64,000 bases of DNA from Pseudonocardia autotrophica (GTDB lineage Bacteria > Actinomycetota > Actinomycetes > Mycobacteriales > Pseudonocardiaceae), in contig NZ_AP018920.1 in NCBI RefSeq assembly GCF_003945385.1, forward strand, positions 5,146,001 through 5,210,000, in the 5' to 3' direction. Of this stretch, positions 1 through 10,198 are shown in pieces. The translations under genes and the position numbers were made by a program. The first letter of the stretch is position 1; each line of letters starts with the position of its first letter. A model generated the notes under the pieces. That model had not been told where the DNA came from. It saw only the letters and a program-made list of their open reading frames with translations, and ran no database searches.

Positions 1-80
1 TACGGGCCCGGGAATCCACGAGCAGAACGAGCGCCGGGAGCCCGGCGCACCCGTGCAGTCCACGTACAGGAGGAACCGCC

Positions 81-983
81 ATGGCCGACCGCCATGTGAA
101 GCCGGTCGACGACGGCTGGACCGTCGTGAAGGAGAACGCCCAGCGCCCGAGTGCCAAGGCCGGCACCCAGGCCGAGGCGATCACCCGGGCGGTGGAGATC
201 ATCGCCAACGACGGCGGCGGCAACCTCGTCGTGTACGGCACCGACGGAGCCGTCCGCGAGCGGCGCTCGGTCGACTCCGGCGCCGAGGAGACCGGCGGCA
301 CCGCCGCGAAGGCGGCGGCCGGAGCCACCGCCACCGCCGCGGCCGACACCGCGTCGAAGGCCGCCTCGGCCACCGCACGCACCGCGGACGAGGTCGCCTC
401 GGACACCCGCACGACCGGGAAGAAGGTCGCCGGGGAGACCCGCAACGCCGCCGCGGAGGCCGCAGGCACCGCGAAGGCGGGCGCCGAGAAGGCGGGCGTG
501 GAGGGCCGCAAGGTCTCCGAGAACGGCAAGGCGCCCGGCAACGCGGGCAAGGCGGCCGCCGACGCCGCCCGGACCACCGGCAAGCAGCTGGCGGACAACG
601 CCTCGCGCACCGGCCGCCAGGTCGCCGGTGAGGTCGGTGCCTCCGCCGGGCGCTCCGCGGCGGCCGTGCAGGCCGCGGCCGGGCGCGGTGCCGACACCGC
701 GGTGCGCACCGCGGACCGGGCCGCCCGGGTCGGTGAGACGGTCTCCGACGACATCGACGACACCGGTGCGAAGCTGGCCCGTCGGCTCTACGAGCGCGGT
801 GAGCGGGCGGCGACCCAGCTCGACGAGTTCGCCGCGCGCGTCTACAAGCCACTCAACCCGATCCGGTTCGGCAGCCGGGTCGCCGCCGGAGCGGTCGCGA
901 CCGCCTTCGGCGTCTCCGGCGCCGTGGTGTCGCGGGCCGGGACGCTGTTCCAGCGCGGCACCCGCCGGGCCACCGGCCGCTGA
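81..983 (+). CDS. DUF2188 domain protein with long alanine-rich tail
   Basis: 300 aa. Residues 1 to about 65 look like a DUF2188 domain: HVKPVDDGWTVVKENAQRPS, then a QAEAITRA helix and a final GGNLVVYGTDG strand pair. Residues 70-215 are low-complexity Ala/Thr/Lys/Gly helix resembling phasin or LEA-type tails. The C-terminal 60 residues are less repetitive and contain a weakly hydrophobic stretch. The start follows AGGAGG at 70-75 with good spacing. Function is unknown; DUF2188 proteins are small and general, and a long charged Ala-rich tail may coat a surface or bind DNA (inference). A perfect hairpin follows the stop. Confidence 0.8.
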   Translation: MADRHVKPVDDGWTVVKENAQRPSAKAGTQAEAITRAVEIIANDGGGNLVVYGTDGAVRERRSVDSGAEETGGTAAKAAAGATATAAADTASKAASATARTADEVASDTRTTGKKVAGETRNAAAEAAGTAKAGAEKAGVEGRKVSENGKAPGNAGKAAADAARTTGKQLADNASRTGRQVAGEVGASAGRSAAAVQAAAGRGADTAVRTADRAARVGETVSDDIDDTGAKLARRLYERGERAATQLDEFAARVYKPLNPIRFGSRVAAGAVATAFGVSGAVVSRAGTLFQRGTRRATGR

Positions 984-999
984 CCGCACCCGTCGTACC

Positions 1000-1027
1000 C
1001 GGGGGCCCCGCCACGGCGGGGCCCCCG
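1000..1027. terminator. Bidirectional hairpin terminator
   Basis: Perfect 12-bp stem (1000-1011 with 1016-1027) with a CACG loop, between two convergent genes. It is GC-only with no T-run, as is usual in high-GC actinobacteria. Confidence 0.7.
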
Positions 1028-1035
1028 TTGGTCGG

Positions 1036-2187
1036 TCAGGGCCGCGGGCTCAGCACGTAGTCGCCGGTCTCGTCCTGCCAGGCCATCCCGACCAGCTCCC
1101 TGGCCCGGGCCGCCTTCGCGAACGACAGGAAGCTGCCGAAGCCGTAGCGCTTCTCGGTGAACTCCGGGACCCGCTTGCGCAGCTGGTCCTTCAGCCCGGA
1201 CAGTTGCGGTGGGCCGCCGGCCGCGGTCAGTTCGCGCACGACGTCGACGAGCAGGCTGAACGCGTCCTGGTCGGCGTCCGGGTCGTCCGGGACGCCGACC
1301 TCGGGGTCGCCCTGCGCGGAACCGGCGGTGAGGGCGACGGCGCCCTGGCCCTCCAGGTGCCGCAGCAGCTCCCCGAACCCGCGGAAGCCGTGATCGGCCT
1401 CGTCGAACGTGGGGTCCTTGCGCAGCACCGCGCGCTTGAGCCGGGACGCGAGCACCGGGCCGTCGGCCTGCCGGGACAACCCGGCCAGTGTGCTCACCAC
1501 GAGCCCGGCCACGTCGCGCTCCTCGGCGCCGGTGGTCGCGGTCTCCTCCGCGTCGGGCCCGCCGGGCGCCGCCCGGAACATCACGTCGAACGGGGCGGGC
1601 TCCGGCTCCACCGGGGCGGCGGCCGGGACCGGAACCGGCGGCGCCGTGCTCGTCGCGGGTGGCCGGGTACCGCGGCGGCGGCGCGGCGGGGCGGGCTCAC
1701 GGGTCGGTTCGAGACCCGGCAGCCGGTCGTAGAACAGGAACTCGTCGCACGCCGGGGGAAGCAGTGCCGAGGTGGACGACTGCACGCCGATCCCGATCAC
1801 CCGCTTGTCCAGCTCGCGCAGCTTGTGCATCAGCGGGGTGAAGTCGGAGTCGCCGGTGGCGATCGCGAAGGTCGTCACGAACTCCCGCTCGTAGGCGAGC
1901 TCGATGGCGTCGACCGCGAGCTTGATGTCGGCGGCGTTCTTGCGGGAACCACCGATCCGCTGCGGGATCTCGATCAGCTCGACCTGGGCGCGGGCCATCA
2001 GACGCCGGTCCTCGTCGAACGCCGACCAGTCGGCATAGGCGCGTCGCACCACCACCCGGCCCCGCTCGGCGAGTGCGTCGGCGACCGGCCCGAAATCGAA
2101 CGGGACGACGCCGAGACCGTCGCGCGCGCCGATCGCGAGGTTCTCGTAGTCGAGCAGCAGTGCGATGCGTTCGTCCTCGTGGGCCAC
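1036..2187 (-). CDS. NYN-domain ribonuclease-like protein with OST-HTH repeats
   Basis: 383 aa. Residues 8-165 form a NYN (PIN-like) domain: LLDYENLA carries the first acidic residue, AADIKLAVDAIELAY the middle acidic residues and ATGDSDFTPL the final acidic cluster. Two OST-HTH/LOTUS-like winged helices follow the Pro-rich linker (about 230-300 and 310-380), each with a conserved F/YGFGSF/GELL-type turn. The family (LabA/DUF88, Limkain b1-like) acts on RNA in several lineages; the target here is unknown. Translation starts at a GTG lying 6 nt after TAGGCT, so the transcript is probably leaderless. Confidence 0.85.
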   Translation of the reverse strand: MAHEDERIALLLDYENLAIGARDGLGVVPFDFGPVADALAERGRVVVRRAYADWSAFDEDRRLMARAQVELIEIPQRIGGSRKNAADIKLAVDAIELAYEREFVTTFAIATGDSDFTPLMHKLRELDKRVIGIGVQSSTSALLPPACDEFLFYDRLPGLEPTREPAPPRRRRGTRPPATSTAPPVPVPAAAPVEPEPAPFDVMFRAAPGGPDAEETATTGAEERDVAGLVVSTLAGLSRQADGPVLASRLKRAVLRKDPTFDEADHGFRGFGELLRHLEGQGAVALTAGSAQGDPEVGVPDDPDADQDAFSLLVDVVRELTAAGGPPQLSGLKDQLRKRVPEFTEKRYGFGSFLSFAKAARARELVGMAWQDETGDYVLSPRP

Positions 2188-2193
2188 CGCGGA

Positions 2194-2199
2194 AGCCTA
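2194..2199 (-). promoter_or_regulatory. Leaderless -10 element for the NYN gene
   Basis: TAGGCT on the minus strand, 6 nt before the GTG start at 2187. There is no Shine-Dalgarno sequence between them. Confidence 0.6.
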
Positions 2200-2242
2200 C
2201 GGCCGGTGCGGGCCGGCGGCCGGATCGGGCACGCCGACCGGT

Positions 2243-2255
2243 GGGCCCTCCGTCC
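2243..2255. promoter_or_regulatory. Possible DevR/DosR-like box
   Basis: GGGCCCTCCGTCC agrees at 10 of 13 positions with the cleaner palindrome at 3857-3869. It lies about 80 bp upstream of the flavodoxin-like/Acg gene pair. In such GC-rich DNA the match could be chance. Confidence 0.25.
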
Positions 2256-2335
2256 GGCGCACCGGGTGACCGAGGACCCTGCCGCGTCCGGCCGGCCGGG
2301 TGCACGCTCAGCAGGTCCACCGATGGGAGGGCCCC

Positions 2336-2800
2336 ATGACCGACCGGAGACCGCAGGGCGGCACCGTCCTGATCGCGCTCACCTCAGCCGACCACCGCAC
2401 GCTGCGGGCCGCCGCGGAGATCGGGCACGAGCTGTCCGTGGCCGGGCTGCGCCCGCTGATCACCACCGCCGGGGACGTGTCGTCGCTGGCCGGGGTCCGG
2501 GCCGTCGTGCTGGGTGGCGCCTGGGACCGGCCGTGGGCCCGTGCGGCGGCCCGCCGGTTCCTGCGACGGCACAGCGTGGTGCTGCGGGTCCGGCCACTGT
2601 GGATGTTCGATGCGGCTCCGCTGCTCGGACCGGTGCCGCGCCCGCACCCGGGGCCGGCCCCGGAGCTCGAGCTGCGCGCACCGGTGCAGGCACCCGGTGC
2701 CGACGGGTGGGGCTCGTGGGCCGCGGTCGTCGCGGCCGAGCTGGCGACCGGTGCCGCACCGGAGCTCGGTGCGCCGGCCGCGGCGGTGCCGGCCCGGTGA
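2336..2800 (+). CDS. Flavodoxin-fold-like protein next to an Acg gene
   Basis: 154 aa. The N-terminus (VLIALTSADHRTLRAAAEIG then GVRAVVLGGAWDRPW) has the beta-alpha-beta pattern of a flavodoxin-like domain, although a clear FMN phosphate loop is not obvious. The rest is Pro/Ala-rich. The ATG at 2336 follows GGGAGG with good spacing and was preferred to an in-frame start 36 nt earlier. The stop overlaps the GTG of the next gene (GTGA), so the two are probably translationally coupled. Role is unknown; the neighbours suggest the redox/dormancy module. Confidence 0.65.
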   Translation: MTDRRPQGGTVLIALTSADHRTLRAAAEIGHELSVAGLRPLITTAGDVSSLAGVRAVVLGGAWDRPWARAAARRFLRRHSVVLRVRPLWMFDAAPLLGPVPRPHPGPAPELELRAPVQAPGADGWGSWAAVVAAELATGAAPELGAPAAAVPAR

Positions 2801-3828
2801 GCTCCGAGGCGCCCGCGCTCCCGCTCCCCGACACGGTCCGGCACGCTGTCGCGACCGCGTTGCTCGCGCCGTCGGTGCACAACGCGCAGCCGTGGCGGTG
2901 GCGGATCGCGGCGGACCGGGTGGAGCTGTACGCCGACCCGGACCGGCGGCTGCCCTTCACCGACCCGGACCGGCGCGACCATCTCGTCAGCTGCGGGGCG
3001 GCGCTGGCCACCCTGCACGTGGCGCTGGCCGCCTCCGGGATCGGGCACCGGATCGAACGGTTCCCCGGCGACGATCGCGACCACCTCGCGACCGTCCGGT
3101 TCACCGGGCGACCGCCGACCGCGGCCGACCGCACCGACGCGCTGCTCGCCCCGGCGATCCGGCGCCGCCGGACCGATCGCAGGCCGTTCCGCGACCCGGG
3201 CCTCGCCGACCACACGCGGGCCGCGCTGCGTGCGCGAGCCGCGCGCTACGACGTCACCCTGCACACGGTCACCGACGCGGCCGCCCGCAACCACCTCATC
3301 GAGCTGGAGCGGGAGGCGGCGCGGGAGCTGCGGTCGCGTCCCGGACAGGCCGCCGAACTGCTGGTGTGGACGCACCGCTACGCGGACTCCCGGGACGGCG
3401 TGCGCACCGGTTCGATCCCGGCCGGAGCGCCCCGGCCGCGCGAACCGGAGATCGGTGTCCGGTTCCCTGCCGGGTCGCTGCCCGTGCCACCGCTCGCCGC
3501 GGATCGCGCGACGATCCTGGCGCTGAGCACCCCGGCCGACGACGACCCGGCCCGGCTGGCCGCCGGGGAGGCACTCGGCGTGGTGCTGCTCGCCGCGACC
3601 CGCGCGGGGCTCGGCACCTGCCCGCTGTCGCGGGTACTGGAGACCGTCTCCACCCGCTCGGCGCTGGCCACCCGGGTGCTGCACACCACCGACCACCCGC
3701 AGCTGCTCATCCGGGTCGGTCGCGCACCCGATGATCGGGAGCTGCCTGCCACCGGGCGGCGGCGGCTCGCCGACGTGCTGCTGCGCGGCGACCGGACCGC
3801 TCGCCGTGACCCTCCGCGTCAGCGGTGA
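2797..3828 (+). CDS. Acg-type nitroreductase-like protein
   Basis: 343 aa. The N-terminal APSVHNAQPWRW and later RRRRTDRRPFRD match the Acg (Rv2032-like) branch of the nitroreductase superfamily, which is under DosR control in mycobacteria. These proteins bind flavin in a lid-closed fold and often lack nitroreductase activity; a role in flavin storage or sequestration during dormancy has been proposed. The GTG start overlaps the previous stop. A second relative lies at 6524-7528, with the sensor kinase/regulator pair between them. This supports a hypoxia or redox-stress role (inference from context). Confidence 0.85.
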   Translation: MSSEAPALPLPDTVRHAVATALLAPSVHNAQPWRWRIAADRVELYADPDRRLPFTDPDRRDHLVSCGAALATLHVALAASGIGHRIERFPGDDRDHLATVRFTGRPPTAADRTDALLAPAIRRRRTDRRPFRDPGLADHTRAALRARAARYDVTLHTVTDAAARNHLIELEREAARELRSRPGQAAELLVWTHRYADSRDGVRTGSIPAGAPRPREPEIGVRFPAGSLPVPPLAADRATILALSTPADDDPARLAAGEALGVVLLAATRAGLGTCPLSRVLETVSTRSALATRVLHTTDHPQLLIRVGRAPDDRELPATGRRRLADVLLRGDRTARRDPPRQR

Positions 3829-3856
3829 CCACCGTGACCGCCGTGACCGCCGACAC

Positions 3857-3892
3857 GGACCATCGGTCCATCCGGCCCGGGCCCATCGGTCG
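3857..3892. promoter_or_regulatory. Tandem DevR/DosR-like boxes upstream of the response regulator
   Basis: A perfect palindrome GGACC-ATC-GGTCC occupies 3857-3869. A second related copy, GGGCCCATCGGTCG, occupies 3879-3892, with the shared CCATCGGTC core repeated 23 bp later. Tandem boxes about two helical turns apart are typical of DevR/OsdR-controlled promoters. They lie 64-100 bp before the regulator start, so autoregulation is likely (inference). Confidence 0.45.
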
Positions 3893-3955
3893 CTGCGCCC
3901 GGCGGCCGGCTCCCACTACCGTCGGCGGCACCCAGCCCGCTACCCGGAGGCGATC

Positions 3956-4606
3956 GTGACGATCTCGGTGTTCCTGCTCGACGACCACGAGATCGTCCGG
4001 CGAGGGCTCGCCCAGCTGCTCGAGCTGGAGGACGACATCGAGATCGTCGGCGAGGCGGCTACCGCGGCGCAGGCCGTGGCCCGGCTGCCCGCACTGCGCC
4101 CGGACGTCGCGATCCTCGACGTCCGGCTGCCCGACGGCGACGGGGTGAGCGTGTGCCGCGACGTCCGCTCCGCGGTCACCCCTCCACCGGCCTGCCTGAT
4201 GCTGACCTCTTACGCCGACGACGAGGCGCTGTTCGGCGCGATCATGGCCGGCGCCTCGGGCTACCTGCTCAAGCAGGTCGCCGGGGTGGATCTGGTCGGC
4301 GCGGTCCGCACGGTCGCCGCAGGCGGCTCGCTGCTCGACCCGAAGGCGACCGCCGCGGTGCTGGACCGGTTGCGCCGCGGCGCCGATGCCGACGCCGATC
4401 CCCGCTACGACGCGCTGAGCCCGCAGGAGCAGCGGATCCTCGAGCTGATCGCGGACGGGCTGACCAACCGCCGGATCGGCGACGAGCTGCACCTGGCGGA
4501 GAAGACCGTCAAGAACTACGTCTCCTCGGTGCTGCACAAGCTCGGTTACTCGCGGCGCACCGAGGCCGCCGTCTACGCCGTCGAACGCCGCCGCACCCGG
4601 CACTGA
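3956..4606 (+). CDS. NarL/DevR-family response regulator
   Basis: 216 aa. The receiver domain spans residues 1-120, with acidic pair D9-D10, phospho-acceptor D55 (LDVRLPDG) and the conserved Lys in GYLLKQV. A LuxR-type helix-turn-helix occupies about 148-210 (LSPQEQRILELIADGLTNRR...KTVKNYVSSVLHKLGY), the arrangement of mycobacterial DevR/DosR and Streptomyces OsdR. The start is a GTG 5 nt after CGGAGG at 3945-3950; a longer reading upstream has no such site. The likely partner is the GAF-GAF kinase encoded convergently 10 bp away. Confidence 0.9.
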   Translation: MTISVFLLDDHEIVRRGLAQLLELEDDIEIVGEAATAAQAVARLPALRPDVAILDVRLPDGDGVSVCRDVRSAVTPPPACLMLTSYADDEALFGAIMAGASGYLLKQVAGVDLVGAVRTVAAGGSLLDPKATAAVLDRLRRGADADADPRYDALSPQEQRILELIADGLTNRRIGDELHLAEKTVKNYVSSVLHKLGYSRRTEAAVYAVERRRTRH

Positions 4607-4616
4607 GGCACGGGCC

Positions 4617-6389
<1,773 letters not shown>

Positions 6390-6431
6390 TTACCCCCGCA
6401 GCCGGGCGGGCCCGCGGTCCCGGTCACGGCG

Positions 6432-6444
6432 GGACCTTCGCACC
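6432..6444. promoter_or_regulatory. Possible DevR/DosR-like box
   Basis: GGACCTTCGCACC matches the 3857-3869 palindrome at 10 of 13 positions. It lies about 80 bp before the second Acg gene, in the divergent region shared with the sensor kinase. Confidence 0.25.
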
Positions 6445-6523
6445 TGACCCCGCGGTGCGGACCCCGCCAGGATCGGAGCGTCGACCGGGCGGGACCGAGG
6501 CGCCGTCCGCGAAGGGGGACCGC

Positions 6524-7528
6524 ATGGACGCGACCTTTCACCCCGGCGCGGTCACCGGCGCGCTGGGGCTGGACGGGGAGACCACCGCCGCCGTGCTCCG
6601 GCTCGCCACCCGGGCGCCGTCGCTGCACAACAGCCAGCCGTGGCGGTTCCGGCTGCTGCCGGACCGGATCGAGCTGCGCGCCGATCCGGAACGCCGGCTG
6701 CCGGCCGCCGACCCGACCGGGCGGGAGCTGCGGATCGGGTGCGGTGCCGCGCTGTTCACACTGCGGCTGGCACTGATCGGCGCCGGGATCCGCCCGCTGG
6801 TCAGCCGTTACCCGCAGCCCGGCGATCCGGACCTGATCGCGGCCGTCCGGCACGGCGGCATCGTGCGCGCCACTCCCGAGCAGCGCAGGATGCTGGAGGC
6901 GGTGCCGCGCCGGCGTACCAACCGGCGGCCGTTCCGGGACACCGCCGTGCCCGAGCCGGCCCGGTCGGCGCTGCGCCGCGCCGCCTTCGAGGAGGGCGCC
7001 TGGCTGCAACTGGTCACCGATCCGGCGCAGCTGGCCGAGCTGGGCAGACTGGCCCGCGAGGCGCACCGGGTGCAGGGGGCGGACGCCGGGTTCACCGCCG
7101 AGCTGGCCGCCTGGACCGGGCGGTCCGGTTCCCGCGACGACGGGGTTCCCGCCTCCGCCGGTGGTCCCTGCCCGCCGCCGAACCAGCCGTGGGTGCTGCG
7201 CGACTTCGGTGGCGACGCCCATCCGCGCCCGGCGCAGGCCGCCTTCGAGTCCGATCCGCTGATCGCGGTGCTCAGCGTGCACACCGACGGGCCGCGCGAG
7301 GAGCTACGGGCCGGTGAGGCGTTGCAGCGGGTGCTGCTGACGGCGACCGTGGCCGGGCTGTCCGCGTCGTTCCTGTCCCAGCTCGTCGAGGTCCCGGACG
7401 TCCGCGAGCAGGCCAGACGGCTGTTCGGCGGGACCCGCCCGCCGCAGGTCTTCCTGCGGCTGGGACACGGCGTCCCGGTACCGGCGACGCCGCGCCGGGC
7501 CCCCGAGAAGATCGTCGATTCCGTCTGA
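6524..7528 (+). CDS. Second Acg-type nitroreductase-like protein
   Basis: 334 aa and clearly paralogous to the protein at 2797-3828: both share APSLHNSQPWRF/APSVHNAQPWRW, a D-P-E/D-RRLP segment and a RRRTNRRPFRD motif about 130 residues in. The two are only moderately similar elsewhere, so this is not a recent duplication. Start ATG at 6524 follows GAAGGGGGA. Given the divergent DevS-like kinase and the downstream cytochrome bd genes, a role under oxygen limitation is likely. A perfect 16-bp hairpin ends the unit. Confidence 0.85.
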   Translation: MDATFHPGAVTGALGLDGETTAAVLRLATRAPSLHNSQPWRFRLLPDRIELRADPERRLPAADPTGRELRIGCGAALFTLRLALIGAGIRPLVSRYPQPGDPDLIAAVRHGGIVRATPEQRRMLEAVPRRRTNRRPFRDTAVPEPARSALRRAAFEEGAWLQLVTDPAQLAELGRLAREAHRVQGADAGFTAELAAWTGRSGSRDDGVPASAGGPCPPPNQPWVLRDFGGDAHPRPAQAAFESDPLIAVLSVHTDGPREELRAGEALQRVLLTATVAGLSASFLSQLVEVPDVREQARRLFGGTRPPQVFLRLGHGVPVPATPRRAPEKIVDSV

Positions 7529-7530
7529 AC

Positions 7531-7568
7531 ACCGGTCCGGGCCCACGTGGGGGTGGGCCCGGACCGGT
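7531..7568. terminator. Strong hairpin terminator
   Basis: Perfect 16-bp stem (7531-7546 with 7553-7568) around a 6-nt loop, starting 3 bp after the stop codon of the second Acg gene. It separates that gene from cydAB. Confidence 0.8.
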
Positions 7569-7690
7569 CCCGCGGCGGGGCCCCTGCCCGGGCGGGCCGA
7601 ACGTCCCGGCCACGGCGGACCACCGGCGCCGCGGCGCCGGTCCTCCGCCCGGTCCGCCCCGGCTCCGCGACGGCGAGGCTCGGATCCGAC

Positions 7691-7708
7691 GGCCCGGACG
7701 ACCGGGCC
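7691..7708. promoter_or_regulatory. Palindrome upstream of cydA
   Basis: GGCCCGG-ACGA-CCGGGCC, perfect 7-bp arms, 32 bp before the cydA start. Its right part (7696-7708) matches 10 of 13 positions of the DevR-like palindrome at 3857. It could be a regulator site or part of the mRNA leader. Confidence 0.35.
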
Positions 7709-7739
7709 ACTCATCGGCTCGGAGGGGCGCTGAGATCGG

Positions 7740-9134
7740 ATGAACCTCGACCTGGCGCGGTGGCAGTTCGCTGTCACCACCGTGTACCACTTCTTGTTCG
7801 TGCCGCTCACGATCGGCCTGTCGGTGCTCGTCGCGAGCATGCAGACGGTCTGGTTCGTGACCGGCGACGATCGCTGGCTGCGGATGACGAAGTTCTGGGG
7901 CAAGCTCTTCCTGATCAACTTCGCGATGGGCGTGGTCACCGGGATCGTCCAGGAGTTCCAGTTCGGGATGAACTGGAGCGACTACAGCCGGTTCGTCGGC
8001 GACGTCTTCGGGGCGCCGTTGGCGATCGAGGGCCTGCTGGCCTTCTTCCTGGAATCCACCTTCCTCGGGCTGTGGATCTTCGGCTGGGACCGGTTGTCCC
8101 GGCGGGTGCACCTGGCCTGCATCTGGCTGGCCGCCATCGGCACCGTGTTGTCGGCGTACTTCATCCTGGCCGCGAACTCCTGGATGCAACATCCGGTCGG
8201 GTTCGCGGTGAACGAGGCCACCGGACGGGCCGAGCTGAACGACTTCGCCGCTCTGCTCACCAACTCGACGGCGGTCGCCGCGTTCGGCCACACGATCACC
8301 GCCTGCTTCGTCACCGCGGGCATGTTCCTGGTCGCGATCAGCGCCTGGAACCTGGCCAGGAGCAGGTTCCCGGAGGTCTTCCGGCCCTCGATCCGGCTGG
8401 GCCTGTGGACGGTCCTGGTCGCGAGCCTCGGCGTGGTGCTGACCGGCGATGTCCAGGCCCGCCTGATGACCCGGCAGCAGCCGATGAAGATGGCCGCGGC
8501 CGAGGCGCTCTGGGACACCGTGGCGCCGGCCTCGTTCTCGATCTTCACGATCGGCACCCCGGACGGCACCCAGGAGCTGTGGAGCCTGCGCGTCCCGCGG
8601 CTGTTGTCGTTCCTGGCGACCGGCACCTGGGACGGGCAGGTCGAGGGCATCAACCAGCTGCAGGCGCAGACGGTGGCCACCTTCGGGCCGGGCCTCTACA
8701 CACCGGACATCGCGATGACGTACTGGATGTTCCGGTTGATGATCGGTTTCGGGTTGCTGGCCGTGCTGGTCTCGGTGATCGGGCTGTGGCTGACCCGCCG
8801 CCGGGCGGGCCGGTTCCCGGCCTGGTTCGGCACGGTGGCACTGCTCGGGCTCGTCACCCCGTTCGCCGCGAACTCGGCGGGCTGGATCTTCACCGAGATG
8901 GGCCGCCAGCCGTGGGTGGTGTTCGGCGTGCTGCAGACCGCGGACGGGGTGTCGCCGTCGGTCGGCTGGGCATCGGTGCTGACCTCGTTGATCGTGTTCA
9001 CGCTGCTCTACGGGGTGCTCGCAGTGGTCGAGGTGGTGCTGCTGATCCGGGCCGTGCGGGCCGGCCCACCGCCCGGGGAGCCCGTGGCGGGCGCCGAACC
9101 GGCACCCGTCGCCGATCCGGCTCCGAGCTACTGA
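7740..9134 (+). CDS. cydA: Cytochrome bd ubiquinol/menaquinol oxidase subunit I
   Basis: 464 aa with about nine membrane segments. His17 (VYHFLFVPLTIG) and His184 (FGHTITA) match the axial ligands of haems b595/d and b558, and the Met of WMFRLMIG matches the second b558 ligand. E97 and E105 (AIEGLLAFFLES) are the haem-d/proton-channel glutamates. The Q-loop is short, as in actinobacteria. The enzyme reduces O2 at high affinity in the plasma membrane. It forms an operon with cydB 10 bp downstream. No cydCD genes are visible in the window. The start follows GGAGGGG with a rather long spacing. Confidence 0.97.
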   Translation: MNLDLARWQFAVTTVYHFLFVPLTIGLSVLVASMQTVWFVTGDDRWLRMTKFWGKLFLINFAMGVVTGIVQEFQFGMNWSDYSRFVGDVFGAPLAIEGLLAFFLESTFLGLWIFGWDRLSRRVHLACIWLAAIGTVLSAYFILAANSWMQHPVGFAVNEATGRAELNDFAALLTNSTAVAAFGHTITACFVTAGMFLVAISAWNLARSRFPEVFRPSIRLGLWTVLVASLGVVLTGDVQARLMTRQQPMKMAAAEALWDTVAPASFSIFTIGTPDGTQELWSLRVPRLLSFLATGTWDGQVEGINQLQAQTVATFGPGLYTPDIAMTYWMFRLMIGFGLLAVLVSVIGLWLTRRRAGRFPAWFGTVALLGLVTPFAANSAGWIFTEMGRQPWVVFGVLQTADGVSPSVGWASVLTSLIVFTLLYGVLAVVEVVLLIRAVRAGPPPGEPVAGAEPAPVADPAPSY

Positions 9135-9144
9135 GGAGGACGAC

Positions 9145-10161
9145 GTGGAACTCGTCGACGTGTGGTTCGTCCTGATCGCGGTCCTGTGGACCGGCTATCT
9201 GTGCCTGGAGGGCTTCGACTTCGGTGTAGGGATGCTGCTGCCCGCGGTGGCCCGCGACGAGCACGACCGGCAGGTCGCGCTCGGCACGATCGGCCCGGTC
9301 TGGGACGGCAACGAGGTGTGGCTGCTGGTCGCGGGCGGCGCGACGTTCGCGGCGTTCCCGGAGTGGTACGCGAGCCTGTTCTCCGGGTTCTACCTGGCGT
9401 TCCTGCTCCTGCTCGTGGCCTTGATCCTGCGCGGGATCGCACTGGAGTACCGGGCCAAGGAGCCGCGCTGGGCGCCGGTGCTGGACCGGATCCTCACCGG
9501 GTCGTCGCTGGCCGCGGCGCTGCTGGTCGGCGTCGCCCTGTCGAACATCGTGCGCGGTGTCCCGCTGGACGCCGATCACGAGTTCACCGGGACCCTGCTC
9601 ACCCTGCTCAACCCGTACGCGCTGCTCGGCGGGGTGACGCTGGTGCTGGTGTTCGCGCTGCACGGGGCGGTGTTCCTGGCGCTGAAGACGGACGGGCCGG
9701 TGCGCGAGCGGTCCGCGGCCGTCGCGGCGTCTGCCGGGCTGCTCGCCGTCCCGGCCGGTGGGGTCTTCCTGGTGTGGACGCTGCTCGACGGCGCCCCGCT
9801 GTGGGCGCTCGCCCCGGTCGCGGTGGCCGCACTCGGCCTGGTGCTGGCGACCGTGCTGGTCGCCCGTGGCCGGGAGGGCTGGTCGTTCACGGCGACGACG
9901 GTTGCGATCGTCGCCGTGGCGGTGACCCTGTTCGGGTCGCTGTACCCGGACGTCCTGCCGTCCACGATCGATCCCGCGTTCTCGCTGAACGTGGTCAACG
10001 CGGCGTCCACGCCGTACACCCTGACGATCATGACCTGGGTCGCGGGGATCTTCACGCCGATCGTGCTCGGCTATCAGGCCTGGACGTTCTGGGTGTTCCG
10101 CAGGCGGTTGACCCGGGCCGACCACGGCGCCCCCGCCGAGCTCGCCGGGGGCGCCTCGTGA
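9145..10161 (+). CDS. cydB: Cytochrome bd oxidase subunit II
   Basis: 338 aa, multi-pass membrane protein. The N-terminus VWFVLIAVLWTGYLCLEGFDFGVGML and the segment IGPVWDGNEVWLL are hallmarks of CydB. It pairs with CydA to form the bd oxidase and stabilises the di-haem site. Start ATG at 9145 follows GAGGAGG. Two hairpins lie at and just after the end of the gene. Confidence 0.96.
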   Translation: MELVDVWFVLIAVLWTGYLCLEGFDFGVGMLLPAVARDEHDRQVALGTIGPVWDGNEVWLLVAGGATFAAFPEWYASLFSGFYLAFLLLLVALILRGIALEYRAKEPRWAPVLDRILTGSSLAAALLVGVALSNIVRGVPLDADHEFTGTLLTLLNPYALLGGVTLVLVFALHGAVFLALKTDGPVRERSAAVAASAGLLAVPAGGVFLVWTLLDGAPLWALAPVAVAALGLVLATVLVARGREGWSFTATTVAIVAVAVTLFGSLYPDVLPSTIDPAFSLNVVNAASTPYTLTIMTWVAGIFTPIVLGYQAWTFWVFRRRLTRADHGAPAELAGGAS

Positions 10162-10185
10162 CCGCCGGCCTGATCCCGCCGGCGG
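10126..10185. terminator. Pair of hairpins at the cydB/modA convergent junction
   Basis: A 10-bp stem (10126-10135 with 10146-10155) lies inside the last codons of cydB. A second 8-bp stem (10162-10169 with 10178-10185) lies directly after the stop. Both are suitable for stopping transcription from either side. Confidence 0.5.
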
Positions 10186-10198
10186 CCCCGGGGAGGGC

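Noticed and set aside
151..2796. Long plus-strand reading that runs into the Acg gene
   Set aside because: Only its last 343 codons, from the GTG at 2797, fit a family. The rest is Arg/Pro-rich shadow of the DUF2188 and NYN genes.
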